A stretch of 9,226 nucleotides of DNA from Gammaproteobacteria bacterium (GTDB lineage: Bacteria; Pseudomonadota; Gammaproteobacteria; Competibacterales; Competibacteraceae), in NCBI GenBank assembly GCA_020047885.1, contig JAIFNF010000240.1:1-9226 (forward strand), in the 5' to 3' direction. A program made the position numbers and the translations under genes. The notes beneath the pieces were generated by a model, which was given only the letters and a program-made list of their open reading frames with translations, was not told the origin of the DNA and did no database searches. Below, one piece after another: positions 1 to 6,537 of this stretch. Numbering within the stretch: position 1 is the first letter of the stretch; every line of letters starts with the position of its first letter.

Positions 1-641
1 GTTTCGGTCAACAGTTCATAGCCTAGATCACGCAGGTGGTGATTCAAGGCATGGGGTTCAGCCGCACGGTAGCGAACGACGACGATGCGCAAGCCGGTCT
101 GATCCGGATGCCACGGGGAAACCACCGTGGCAATGTAGCCGCCGGCTTCATTGATCGCCGTCAGCAGCAGACCCAGTTGGCCGATGGTGTCAGGTAAATG
201 CACAGCGATGCGCGTGGTGTCTTCCATCAGGCAGCCGGTGATGTCGAGGAAGAAATCGAGTAAATCCTCATGCGTCAGCATCCCCACCAGATGACCTCCG
301 CTATCCACCACGGGCAGGCAGCCGATCTTTTCCTGACGCAGCAGGCGGGCGGCTTCCTCAACCAATGTGTCAGGAGTGCAAGTTATAACCTTGGCGCTCA
401 TGACCTTGGCGGCGGTGAGCTTGCCCAGCAGATAGTTGGCTTCGCCCACCGAGAGCGTGGTGATCGAGGAGGGCGCGACCCGCTCCAGATCGTGGGAGGT
501 AATCAGCCCCACCAGTCGCCCATCGCGCACGACCGGCAGATGGTGGATATGGTGGTCGCGCATTAAGGCGGCCAGTTGGGGCAGGCGGGTCTCTTCAGCG
601 ACCTGCAACACCTCGCGGGTCATGATTCGGTCTACGTACAT
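1..641 (-). CDS. CBS-ACT domain protein, AcuB-like (partial, C-terminus off the left edge)
   Basis: This is a probable regulatory protein that senses adenine nucleotides through a CBS pair and an amino acid or similar small ligand through an ACT domain. The frame is open from the ATG at 641-639 to the window edge, giving 213 residues. AcuB-like proteins are of similar length, so little should be missing. CBS motif 1 covers about residues 1-57 (HHLPVVRDGRLVGLITSHDL at 33-52). CBS motif 2 covers about 76-135 (GCLPVV at 107-112, HLVGMLTHEDLLDFF at 117-131). The ACT-like part begins near 143 (TRIAVHLPDTIGQLGLLL at 143-160). A GAGGGGG Shine-Dalgarno lies 10 nt upstream of the ATG and belongs to the repeat at 652-690. 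The gene is last in the liv cluster, 61 nt after livF. The domain assignment is firm. The AcuB label reflects architecture only, and no acetoin role is implied. Confidence 0.85.
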   Translation of the reverse strand, partial: MYVDRIMTREVLQVAEETRLPQLAALMRDHHIHHLPVVRDGRLVGLITSHDLERVAPSSITTLSVGEANYLLGKLTAAKVMSAKVITCTPDTLVEEAARLLRQEKIGCLPVVDSGGHLVGMLTHEDLLDFFLDITGCLMEDTTRIAVHLPDTIGQLGLLLTAINEAGGYIATVVSPWHPDQTGLRIVVVRYRAAEPHALNHHLRDLGYELLTE

Positions 642-651
642 GTTCGATTTT

Positions 652-690
652 CCCCCTCACCCCCGACCCCTCTCCCACCCAGGGAGAGGG
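652..690. repeat. Dispersed-repeat-like hairpin between livF and the CBS-ACT gene
   Basis: A perfect 9-bp inverted repeat, CCCTCTCCC (668-676) and GGGAGAGGG (682-690), encloses the 5-nt loop ACCCA. It is flanked on one side by the C-rich tract CCCCCTCACCCCCGACC. This pattern of a CCCTCTCCC hairpin with a CCCTCACCCC arm matches a type of short intergenic repeat that I recall as common in proteobacterial genomes. In transcription order (minus strand) the hairpin follows the livF stop by 12 nt, so it could act as an attenuator or 3' stabiliser. There is no U-tract, so it is not a classical intrinsic terminator. The arm nearest the CBS-ACT gene reads GAGGGGG (complement of 652-658), 10 nt from its ATG, and can serve as the ribosome binding site. 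Confidence 0.65.
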
Positions 691-702
691 AAGATTGAGT
701 GT

Positions 703-1443
703 TTAATAGCCCAAATAAGCCCGGCGCACATCGTCGTCGGCCAGTAAATCAGCAGCCGGGGCAGTTTTAGTAATCCGCCCGGTTTCCAGAATATAGCCGC
801 GTCCGGCAATAGCGAGCGCGGCGCGGGCGTTCTGTTCCACCAGCAGGATGGTGACGCCCTGGCTATTCAGTTCGACGATCACCCGGAAGATTTCTTCGAC
901 CAGGAGCGGCGCCAGCCCCATGGAAGGTTCGTCCAGTAGTAGTAACCGTGGACGACCCAGGAGGGCGCGGCCAATCGCCAGCATTTGTTGCTGCCCCCCG
1001 GACAGCGTGCCGGCCAGTTGTTGGCGGCGTTCCTGAAGGATGGGGAACAGGGTGTAGACACGCGCCATTTCCTGACTGACCCAACCGTGATTGCGATGCT
1101 GGCGGTAAGCGCCGAGCTTCAAGTTATCCTCGACGCTCAACGGGGCGAAGACCTGCCGCCCTTCCGGTACCTGGCAGACACCGGCGGCGACGATGCGGTG
1201 CGTCGGCCAGCGGGTGATGTCCTGGCCATCGAAATGGATGGATCCGGCGCTGGGCCGATGCAGGCCGGACAGGGTATGGAGCAGGGTAGTTTTACCGGCG
1301 CCGTTGCCGCCGACCAGGGCGACCAGTTCGCCCGCGTGAACGCTCAGGCTGGCATTGTGAACCACCTGCACCGGGCCATAGTGGCTGTTCAGGCCAGTGA
1401 CTTCCAATAGCGGGGTAGGGGATAGGCGAGCGTCAGACGGCAT
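703..1443 (-). CDS. livF: LivF, branched-chain amino acid ABC importer ATPase
   Basis: This is one of the two cytoplasmic ATPases that power the Liv (HAAT-family) importer by pairing with LivG. With the start chosen here it has 246 residues, a normal LivF length. Walker A GGNGAGKT is at 45-52, the Q-loop Gln at 91, the signature LSGGQQQ at 147-153 and Walker B LLLLDEP at 167-173. The switch segment is VEQN at 202-205, where Gln replaces the usual His, as is typical of LivF. The C-terminus RRAYLGY is also characteristic. The open frame extends upstream to 1530, but those 29 residues are arginine-rich, unlike the family and lie inside livG. The ATG at 1443 has a GGGGGAG Shine-Dalgarno 9 nt away and overlaps the livG end by 11 nt, consistent with translational coupling. 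Confidence 0.95.
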   Translation of the reverse strand: MPSDARLSPTPLLEVTGLNSHYGPVQVVHNASLSVHAGELVALVGGNGAGKTTLLHTLSGLHRPSAGSIHFDGQDITRWPTHRIVAAGVCQVPEGRQVFAPLSVEDNLKLGAYRQHRNHGWVSQEMARVYTLFPILQERRQQLAGTLSGGQQQMLAIGRALLGRPRLLLLDEPSMGLAPLLVEEIFRVIVELNSQGVTILLVEQNARAALAIAGRGYILETGRITKTAPAADLLADDDVRRAYLGY

Positions 1444-2215
1444 AGTGCACAGCTCCCCCGAGGTAAGCGGCAATGACGCGGGGATTGGCCTGAATCTCCG
1501 CCGGCGTCCCCTCGGCCAGCACGCTGCCATAGTCGAGCACCAACAGTCGGTCCGAGACGCTCATCACTAGGGGCATGTGGTGTTCCACCAAGAGCACGGT
1601 GACGCCGGAGGCGCGGATGCGTTGAATTAAATCCCGAAGAGCCATGGTTTCCGTATCATTGAGGCCCGCGGCGGGTTCATCTAACAACAGCATACGGGGT
1701 TTGGCCGCCAGGGCGCGGGCGATTTCCACGCGTTTCATCAAGCCGTAGGGGAGGGCACCTGCTGGATGTTCGGCATGGTCGGTCAGTTCACAGAGCGCCA
1801 GCGCTTCTCGCGCCCATTCGCGTAACTGTTGTTCTTCACGCCGCACTTGGGGTAGCCGCAGAGCCGCCGCCAACAGTCCAGTTTTAGCCCGCAAGTGACC
1901 GCCGACCATGACGTTTTCCAGCACAGTCATGTTGAAGAACAATTGCAGATTCTGGAAGGTTCGGGCAATGCCCAGCGCGGCGATGCGATGCGGTGGTCGT
2001 CCACGCAACTCCTGACCGTTGAAGCGCAGAGAACCAGCGGTGGGCTGGTAAAAGCCACACAGGATGTTGAACAGCGTCGTTTTACCCGCGCCGTTAGGGC
2101 CAATAATGGCGTAGATCAAACTTTCCGGGGTCTGGAAACTGACGCCGGCCAAGGCCATGACGCCGCCGAAGCTTTGTTCCAGACCTTCGATCGTGAGTAG
2201 GTTAGTTTCTTGCAT
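1433..2215 (-). CDS. livG: LivG, branched-chain amino acid ABC importer ATPase
   Basis: This is the second ATPase of the Liv importer, 260 residues, acting at the inner face of the membrane with LivF on the LivHM permeases. Walker A GPNGAGKT is at 39-46, the Q-loop Gln at 88 (ARTFQNLQLF), Walker B MLLLDEP at 175-181 and the switch His at 212 (LLVEHHMPLVMSVSDRLLVL). LivG-specific features are the FNMTVLENVMVG stretch and the C-terminal PRVIAAYLGG. The signature reads LPYGLMKRVEIARAL where LivG usually has an L-x-Y-G-Q-Q-R pattern, so both glutamines are replaced by Leu159 and Met160. No good Shine-Dalgarno precedes the ATG. Only 45 nt separate it from the parE stop, so livG may depend on readthrough or on transcription starting at the toxin-antitoxin promoter. 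A weak TTGATC/TATATT pair (2247-2252, 2225-2230) would give a nearly leaderless mRNA and is not convincing. Confidence 0.95.
   Translation of the reverse strand: MQETNLLTIEGLEQSFGGVMALAGVSFQTPESLIYAIIGPNGAGKTTLFNILCGFYQPTAGSLRFNGQELRGRPPHRIAALGIARTFQNLQLFFNMTVLENVMVGGHLRAKTGLLAAALRLPQVRREEQQLREWAREALALCELTDHAEHPAGALPYGLMKRVEIARALAAKPRMLLLDEPAAGLNDTETMALRDLIQRIRASGVTVLLVEHHMPLVMSVSDRLLVLDYGSVLAEGTPAEIQANPRVIAAYLGGAVHYAV
1453..1459 (-). promoter_or_regulatory. Shine-Dalgarno that decides the livF start
   Basis: On the minus strand the sequence GGGGGAG lies 9 nt before the ATG at 1443. It supports that ATG over the longer open frame starting at 1530. The site lies inside the last codons of livG, so ribosomes finishing livG would reach it directly. 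Confidence 0.7.
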
Positions 2216-2260
2216 GGGAGTGCGAATATAATGTTGGGCGGTTGCTGATCAAGGTCGTCG

Positions 2261-2554
2261 CTAAAAAGTGATCCGCTGAATATCGCGTGCGCGATGCAAC
2301 ACCCGAACTATAGTGATTCCATCTTTATGAACAAGATAGAATAAAACATAGGCTGTTGAGGATGGCCAGCTACGAATATCTTCTGCTAACTCAGGTCTTG
2401 CCTTTCCCATTAAGGGTTGGTGCAACAACATGCTGGTCTCATACTCAATGATATCTAACACTCGATCGGCGGCGGCAGGATTTTCCTGAGCAATAAATTG
2501 CCACGCTTCAAGCAGGTCAGCGTGTGCGCTTTGGGTGAAATTTACCCGTTCCAT
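2261..2554 (-). CDS. parE: ParE/RelE-superfamily type II toxin
   Basis: This is a 97-residue toxin of the RelE/ParE fold, normally neutralised by direct binding of the antitoxin encoded just upstream. Family hallmarks are the N-terminal helical hairpin with ADLLEAWQFIAQENPAAADR (12-31), the QPLMGKARPEL loop (46-56), the DIRSWP segment (59-64), the strand YVLFYLV (69-75) and the ending IVRVLHRARDI (82-92). The length is complete for the family. The ATG shares its A with the stop codon of the antitoxin (TGATG), indicating translational coupling. ParE proteins characterised so far poison DNA gyrase, whereas RelE-type relatives cleave mRNA. The sequence is closer in motif to ParE, but the target is not proven. 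Hand-counted GC for 2281-2400 is 52/120 (43%), clearly lower than the livF and livG coding regions, which suggests acquisition by transfer. Confidence 0.9.
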   Translation of the reverse strand: MERVNFTQSAHADLLEAWQFIAQENPAAADRVLDIIEYETSMLLHQPLMGKARPELAEDIRSWPSSTAYVLFYLVHKDGITIVRVLHRARDIQRITF

Positions 2555-2826
2555 CAGTCCAGTGCCTTGGCGGGTAAGGTGGTTCGACCTTGCGCCTTGA
2601 TGGCATTCATATCCACGATGCGGGTTCGTCCGGCTTGGACATCCGCGAGGCCTTGAGCGATATCTAATCTGAGTGTGGCCAAGCTTTCGGCTTGCACGGT
2701 CTGGTAGGCTTCAAAAAGGCGCAATGCTTCTCGAATGACTTCACTGGCAGAACCGTACAAACCGGATGCTACATGCTCGCGTACCCGTTGTTCGAGTTGA
2801 GCGGGTAAAGATACGTTAAGCGACAT
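2554..2826 (-). CDS. parD: ParD-like ribbon-helix-helix antitoxin
   Basis: This is a 90-residue antitoxin that should bind and inactivate the adjacent ParE-like toxin and repress its own promoter. The N-terminal half is a CopG/ParD ribbon-helix-helix DNA-binding domain: a beta strand at LNVSLPAQLEQRV (3-15), then the helices spanning GLYGSASEVIREALRLFEA (22-40). The C-terminal half (LRLDIAQGLADVQAGRTR at 52-69) is the toxin-binding tail typical of ParD of the CC2985 type. A strong Shine-Dalgarno (AAGGGGA) lies a few bases before the ATG. The stop codon overlaps the toxin start by one base, the usual antitoxin-then-toxin order. The gene starts 80 nt after the livM stop, so the pair interrupts the liv operon between livM and livG. 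Expression is probably autoregulated from the upstream gap. Confidence 0.9.
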   Translation of the reverse strand: MSLNVSLPAQLEQRVREHVASGLYGSASEVIREALRLFEAYQTVQAESLATLRLDIAQGLADVQAGRTRIVDMNAIKAQGRTTLPAKALD

Positions 2827-2840
2827 GATAATCCCCTTGA

Positions 2841-2884
2841 ATGTCAGATTTTGCCATTTTATGCCGTAAGCGCCGCGAAATCAC
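2841..2884 (-). promoter_or_regulatory. Candidate parDE promoter with palindromic operator
   Basis: On the minus strand a -10-like TAAAAT (2856-2861) follows a poor -35-like GTGATT (2879-2884) at a 17-nt spacing. Overlapping and just downstream of the -10 is an imperfect inverted repeat, ATGGCA-AAATC-TGACAT (2841-2857, one mismatch). Its place and size suit the binding site of a ribbon-helix-helix antitoxin such as ParD. The 80-nt gap between livM and parD is longer than any other gap in the cluster, which supports a separate promoter. The -35 match is weak. Confidence 0.4.
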
Positions 2885-2906
2885 CCTCGCTATAACCCAC
2901 TGGGTA

Positions 2907-3860
2907 TCAGGCCAGGCGACTACGGAGGACTAACCACACCCGCCGTGCCCCTTGCAGGAGTCCCACAAACAGCCCCTGGGGCATGAAAATCATGACCGCC
3001 ATCAACAGTCCGCCGTGAATCAGCATTTCGTAATCCTCGAAAACGACCAGCCCCTGATGCAGCAACGTGAGGGCAATCGCTCCACAGGCCGCGCCAAAGG
3101 TTGACGCCATGCCGCCCAGCACCACCATGGTGACCAGTTCTACGGAGATCATCAGATTGAACGAATCCGGGCTAACAAAGGCCTGTTGATGAGCAAACAG
3201 ACTGCCGGCGAACGCAGCGAACAGGGCGGAGACCACAAAAACCTGCGTCTTGGCGCTGGCCGTGTCAACGCCCATCATTTGCGCCGCAAATTCCGAACCT
3301 CGGACGGCACGCAGGGCGCGACCGATTCGGGAATCCACGATGTTCAGGGACAGCCAAATGGTGAGCAGCATAGCGGCGGCGATGACACCGTACCATTGCC
3401 GGTCACCATCCACCGTCCAGCCGAGCAAGTTCAGCGGCGGAATCCCGGACAGTCCATCCGGGCCACCCGTCCAGTGCGTGGCCTGAACCATAATAACGTG
3501 GATGATGATCCCGAAGCCCAGGGTGGCCATCGCCAGATAGTGACCGCGCAGGCGCAGAATCGGGCGGGCGAACAGCCAGGCGATGCTGCCGGCAACCAGT
3601 AAGCCCGCGGCCATGGCCAACAGTCCCGGCCAGCCCAAGCGGGTGGTCAAAATCGCCGAGGCGTAGGCACCCATGCCGAAAAAGGCGGCATGACCCAGGG
3701 AAATTTGTCCGGCGTAACCCATTAGCAGATTCAGGCCGACCGCCAGCATGACGTTCAGACCCGCCGAAGCGCCGATCACGATGACGAAGTAGTTATCCGG
3801 GAACAGTATCGGCAGTAATGCTATGAAAACGGCAAACAGGTAGAAACCGGCGAGGCGCAT
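2907..3860 (-). CDS. livM: LivM, branched-chain amino acid ABC importer permease
   Basis: This is an inner-membrane permease of the Liv importer that forms the translocation channel with LivH. It has 317 residues, close to the usual length of proteobacterial LivM proteins without the E. coli N-terminal extension. It is mostly hydrophobic, with roughly eight to ten membrane spans. The family signature covers LNLLMGYAGQISLGHAAFFG (43-62), followed by GMGAYASAIL (62-71). Further conserved segments are LRLRGHYLAMATLGFG (102-117), GGPDGLSGIP (132-141), the cytoplasmic ATPase-coupling stretch SRIGRALRAVRGSEFAAQMM (177-196), and ELVTMVVLGGMASTFGAACG (241-260). The start codon overlaps the livH stop (TAATG, 1 nt). 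In most liv operons livG follows at once, but here the parDE module lies in between. Confidence 0.95.
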   Translation of the reverse strand: MRLAGFYLFAVFIALLPILFPDNYFVIVIGASAGLNVMLAVGLNLLMGYAGQISLGHAAFFGMGAYASAILTTRLGWPGLLAMAAGLLVAGSIAWLFARPILRLRGHYLAMATLGFGIIIHVIMVQATHWTGGPDGLSGIPPLNLLGWTVDGDRQWYGVIAAAMLLTIWLSLNIVDSRIGRALRAVRGSEFAAQMMGVDTASAKTQVFVVSALFAAFAGSLFAHQQAFVSPDSFNLMISVELVTMVVLGGMASTFGAACGAIALTLLHQGLVVFEDYEMLIHGGLLMAVMIFMPQGLFVGLLQGARRVWLVLRSRLA

Positions 3861-4735
3861 TAAACCCGCTCCGCGACTTTATGGCCGAACAAGCCGGTGG
3901 GTTCAAAGAACAACACCATCAGTACAAACATGAAAGCAATAGCGTCTTTGTAACCGGAGGAAATCAGTCCCGCGCCGAGCGCTTCCAGCACACCCAATAG
4001 CAAACCGCCTGCTACTGCGCCCATCGGATTGCCAATGCCGCCAACAATCGCCGCCGAAAAACCTTTGAGGCCGAGCATGATCCCGGCTTCGTAGGAACTG
4101 AAGGTGATCGGGGCGATGAGGATTCCCGCAATCGCGCCCAGGCCCGCGGAGAGTCCGTAGGCCAGTCGCAGCATGACCTGGACGTTAATCCCGACCAATT
4201 GCGCAGCGGCGCGGTTGAAGGAACAAGCCAGTAGCGCTTTGCCGATCAGCGTGCGGTTGAGAAACAGATGAACCAGCGTCACCAGCACCACCGCACCGCC
4301 GAGTACCCACAGGCTTTGTGGCAACAACGTGGCGCTGCCTAAATGAATCGGCGTATCACCGGAAAAAGAGGCGAGGGCGTGAAAGTCCTTGCCCCAGAGC
4401 AGGAGCGCCACGCCGCGCAGAAAAATGGCGGCACCCATAGTAATGATGATGGTGGCCACTACCGAGGTGCCCCAGGCCGGTTCAATGGCGAAGCGTTCCA
4501 GCAGTAGACCCACCACTACCGTCAGGAGCGTTGCCACAATAGCGGCCAGCACCATCGGCCAACCCGCCGCCACTAGGGCAATAGCCGCCATCGCGCCGAG
4601 CATCACAAATTCGCCCTGGGCGAAGTTGACGACGTCGGAGGCGTTGTAGATCAGTGCGAAACCAAGTCCGACCAGGGCGTAAAGGGCACCGACGGTAATG
4701 CCGGTGACCAGGAATTGAAAAAGTTGCTCAGGCAT
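3860..4735 (-). CDS. livH: LivH, branched-chain amino acid ABC importer permease
   Basis: This is the partner inner-membrane permease of LivM, 291 residues and full length for the family. The N-terminus has the LivH pattern TGITVGALYALVGLGFALIY (11-30), directly followed by NASDVVNFAQGEFVMLGAMA (31-50). The ATPase-coupling loop is near 164-184 (IGKALLACSFNRAAAQLVGI). The C-terminal half has the conserved LGLKGFSAAIVGGIGNPMGA (221-240) followed by a glycine-rich span and the FEPTGLFG motif (277-284). Seven to eight hydrophobic spans are visible. The ATG directly abuts the livK stop codon (TAA then ATG) and its own stop overlaps the livM start, so the three genes are almost certainly co-translated. 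Confidence 0.95.
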   Translation of the reverse strand: MPEQLFQFLVTGITVGALYALVGLGFALIYNASDVVNFAQGEFVMLGAMAAIALVAAGWPMVLAAIVATLLTVVVGLLLERFAIEPAWGTSVVATIIITMGAAIFLRGVALLLWGKDFHALASFSGDTPIHLGSATLLPQSLWVLGGAVVLVTLVHLFLNRTLIGKALLACSFNRAAAQLVGINVQVMLRLAYGLSAGLGAIAGILIAPITFSSYEAGIMLGLKGFSAAIVGGIGNPMGAVAGGLLLGVLEALGAGLISSGYKDAIAFMFVLMVLFFEPTGLFGHKVAERV

Positions 4736-5881
4736 TTAATCAACAATCTTCCAGCCGCCGTTGCGGATCTCTACCATTTTGAAGGCATCCAGCGTCAGAC
4801 CCATGTGATCCTGGGGCGTCATGTTGAACACGCCAGCGGTGCCGATGAAGCCTTTGGTGTTCTCCACTTCGTCGCGAACCTTGGCTTTGTCCACGCCGCC
4901 CGCCCGCTTGATGGCCTCGATAGCGATCATGACGCCGTCATAGGCATGGCCGCCAAAGGTCGATACCGGACCGTGTTTGGCTTCGTAATCCTTTTTATAG
5001 GCCAGCAGCACCGGTTTCTGGGGATCGGTGTCCGGCAGTTGGTCGGCGACAACGAGCGCGGCGGCTGGCAGCCGTACCCCTTCCGCGGCTTCGCCCGCCA
5101 AGTCGATAAAGGTCTTGGAGGCGACACCGTGGGACTGGTAGACCGGCAGGGTGATGCCCAGTTGTTTGATGTTTTTGGTGACGATGGCCGGCGCTTGGCC
5201 GAAGCCGAAATTAATAATCGCCTGCGCGTCGGTGGCGCGGACTTTGGTCAACTGGGTGGTCATGTCGGTGTCCTTGTTGCCATAGGACTCGTCCGCGACG
5301 ATGGTCATGCCGTATTCCGGAGCCAGATTGCGCAGTTGCTCACGTCCGGATTTGTCGAAACCGCCATCGCCGGTGATCAGTGCCACTTTAGTCAAATTCC
5401 GCTTGCGCAAATCCTCGTAAATCTTGGCGGCGGCCATGCGGTCGGTGTGCGCGACCTTGAAGACCCACTTCTTCACCGGTTCAATGATGTCCACCGCACC
5501 GGCCAGGGAAATCAGGGTGATGCCTTCTTTTTCCACATCAGGAATCACGGCCATGGTGTCGCCAGTGGTGCTGCCACCGACCAGGATATCGACGCTATCG
5601 CTCTTGATGAGCCGTTTGACAAAGTTGACGGCTTCCTTGGCGTTGCCGCCGGTGTCGTAATGAACCAGTTCCACTTTCCGGCCCAGCAGGCCGCCCTTGG
5701 CGTTGAGGTCTTCAATCACCCTTTGCAGGGTTTTCAGTTCGGGATCGCCGAGGAATGAGGCGGGACCGGTCACGGTCAGGAAGGAGCCGATCTTGATCGG
5801 ATCATCAGCGGCATTGGCCAGATGACTGCCGGTCAACAGCAGGGTTGCCGCCAGCAGGTTTTTCAACAGTCGGTTTTTCAT
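4736..5881 (-). CDS. livK: LivK-like periplasmic amino acid binding protein
   Basis: This is the periplasmic substrate-binding protein of the Liv importer (Peripla_BP_6 / Leu-Ile-Val-binding type I fold), 381 residues. Residues 1-24 are a Sec signal peptide: basic MKNRLLK, hydrophobic core LLAATLLL, and a cleavage site at ANA before ADD. There is no lipobox cysteine, so it should be soluble in the periplasm. The mature start PIKIGSFLTVTGPASFLGDP (28-47) and the later TFGGHAYDGVMIAIEAIKRA stretch are family hallmarks. A strong Shine-Dalgarno (AAGGAGAG, complement of 5890-5897) precedes the ATG. The ligand cannot be read from sequence. Leucine-type or aromatic amino acids, or their acid derivatives, are all possible, and linkage to iorAB favours an aromatic substrate. 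The AT-rich leader in the 59-nt gap after iorB may hold a promoter, but no clear -35/-10 pair is seen. Confidence 0.93.
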   Translation of the reverse strand: MKNRLLKNLLAATLLLTGSHLANAADDPIKIGSFLTVTGPASFLGDPELKTLQRVIEDLNAKGGLLGRKVELVHYDTGGNAKEAVNFVKRLIKSDSVDILVGGSTTGDTMAVIPDVEKEGITLISLAGAVDIIEPVKKWVFKVAHTDRMAAAKIYEDLRKRNLTKVALITGDGGFDKSGREQLRNLAPEYGMTIVADESYGNKDTDMTTQLTKVRATDAQAIINFGFGQAPAIVTKNIKQLGITLPVYQSHGVASKTFIDLAGEAAEGVRLPAAALVVADQLPDTDPQKPVLLAYKKDYEAKHGPVSTFGGHAYDGVMIAIEAIKRAGGVDKAKVRDEVENTKGFIGTAGVFNMTPQDHMGLTLDAFKMVEIRNGGWKIVD

Positions 5882-5934
5882 TGAGGTTTCTCTCCTTTTT
5901 GGGGTTGGGAATTATTATTGTTGTTGTCTGGAAT

Positions 5935-5946
5935 GCCTGATCAGGC
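5935..5946. repeat. Perfect 12-bp palindrome over the iorB stop codon
   Basis: GCCTGATCAGGC is fully self-complementary and centred between 5940 and 5941, exactly at the end of iorB. It lies about 55 nt upstream of the livK ATG, next to an AT-rich leader with AATAAT repeats. It could be an operator for livKHMGF, a small hairpin at the iorB 3' end, or chance. The 9-mer GAATGCCTG also occurs twice nearby (5931-5939 and 5971-5979). Confidence 0.35.
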
Positions 5947-6537
5947 GTGTCCAGCTTGTCGTCCCGCATCGAATGCCTGGGCATTAATCTCAGCCAGCTT
6001 AGGCTTATAGGCGCGGAAGCCTTCCACAATGCACGCTTTCAGTGCGTCGGCGGGGAAGGGCAAGTGGTCGCTGATCGCACCTAGCATGATGGTATTTACC
6101 AATTTGGCATTGCCCAATTCATCGGCCATGGCACCCGCGTCGAACGCGTGAACTTCGATCTCGAATGTAGCGAGTGCGCCCATCGGGTCAGCGGGATAAT
6201 CATACAGACCGGCGGACACGATAGGCGGGGCAATGCGCAACGTATTGACCATGGCGACGCCAGTGGGGCGCAGCCAGGGCAGCCAGCGCAAGGCTTCAGC
6301 CGCTTCAAAGCCAATCAATATATCGGCTTCACCGGCGTCGATCTGCGGGGAGTAAACCTTCGGTCCGAAGCGGACATGCGAGGAGACCACGCCGCCGCGT
6401 TGTGCCATACCAGCGACTTCGGTTTTCTTGACATCGTAGCCCTGACTCATGGCGGTGCGAGCCAGCATTTCGGCGGCAGTCATCACGCCTTGACCGCCAA
6501 TGCCGACGACGAGGATGTTGGTGATGCAATCAAGCAT
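5941..6537 (-). CDS. iorB: Indolepyruvate:ferredoxin oxidoreductase, beta (gamma-domain) subunit
   Basis: This is the smaller subunit of indolepyruvate:ferredoxin oxidoreductase, which with IorA converts aryl-2-oxo acids plus CoA to aryl-acetyl-CoA, CO2 and reduced ferredoxin in the cytoplasm. It has 198 residues, normal for IorB. It has the nucleotide-binding-like glycine motif in ILVVGIGGQGVMTAAEMLAR (8-27) and the family core VKKTEVAGMAQRGGVVSSHV (36-55). IDAGEADILIGFEAAEALRW (66-85) corresponds to the conserved segment of the 2-oxoacid oxidoreductase gamma domain. The ATG overlaps the end of iorA by 8 nt and lacks a clear Shine-Dalgarno, so translation is probably coupled. Whether the true substrate is indolepyruvate, phenylpyruvate or hydroxyphenylpyruvate cannot be told from sequence. 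Confidence 0.93.
   Translation of the reverse strand: MLDCITNILVVGIGGQGVMTAAEMLARTAMSQGYDVKKTEVAGMAQRGGVVSSHVRFGPKVYSPQIDAGEADILIGFEAAEALRWLPWLRPTGVAMVNTLRIAPPIVSAGLYDYPADPMGALATFEIEVHAFDAGAMADELGNAKLVNTIMLGAISDHLPFPADALKACIVEGFRAYKPKLAEINAQAFDAGRQAGHA

Noticed and set aside
1444..1530. N-terminal extension of livF to the ATG at 1530
   Set aside because: The extra 29 residues are arginine-rich and unlike LivF, overlap livG by 98 nt, and the ATG at 1443 has a well-placed Shine-Dalgarno.
2225..2252. A TTGATC/TATATT promoter-like pair before livG
   Set aside because: It would place the transcript start three to four bases before the ATG, and the -35 matches only four of six. Readthrough from upstream is simpler.
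4715..5758. A 347-codon open frame on the plus strand opposite livK
   Set aside because: It lies almost wholly antisense to a clear livK. Its protein is His/Gly/Asp-rich with no recognisable fold and it has no Shine-Dalgarno. It is the usual shadow of GC-rich coding.
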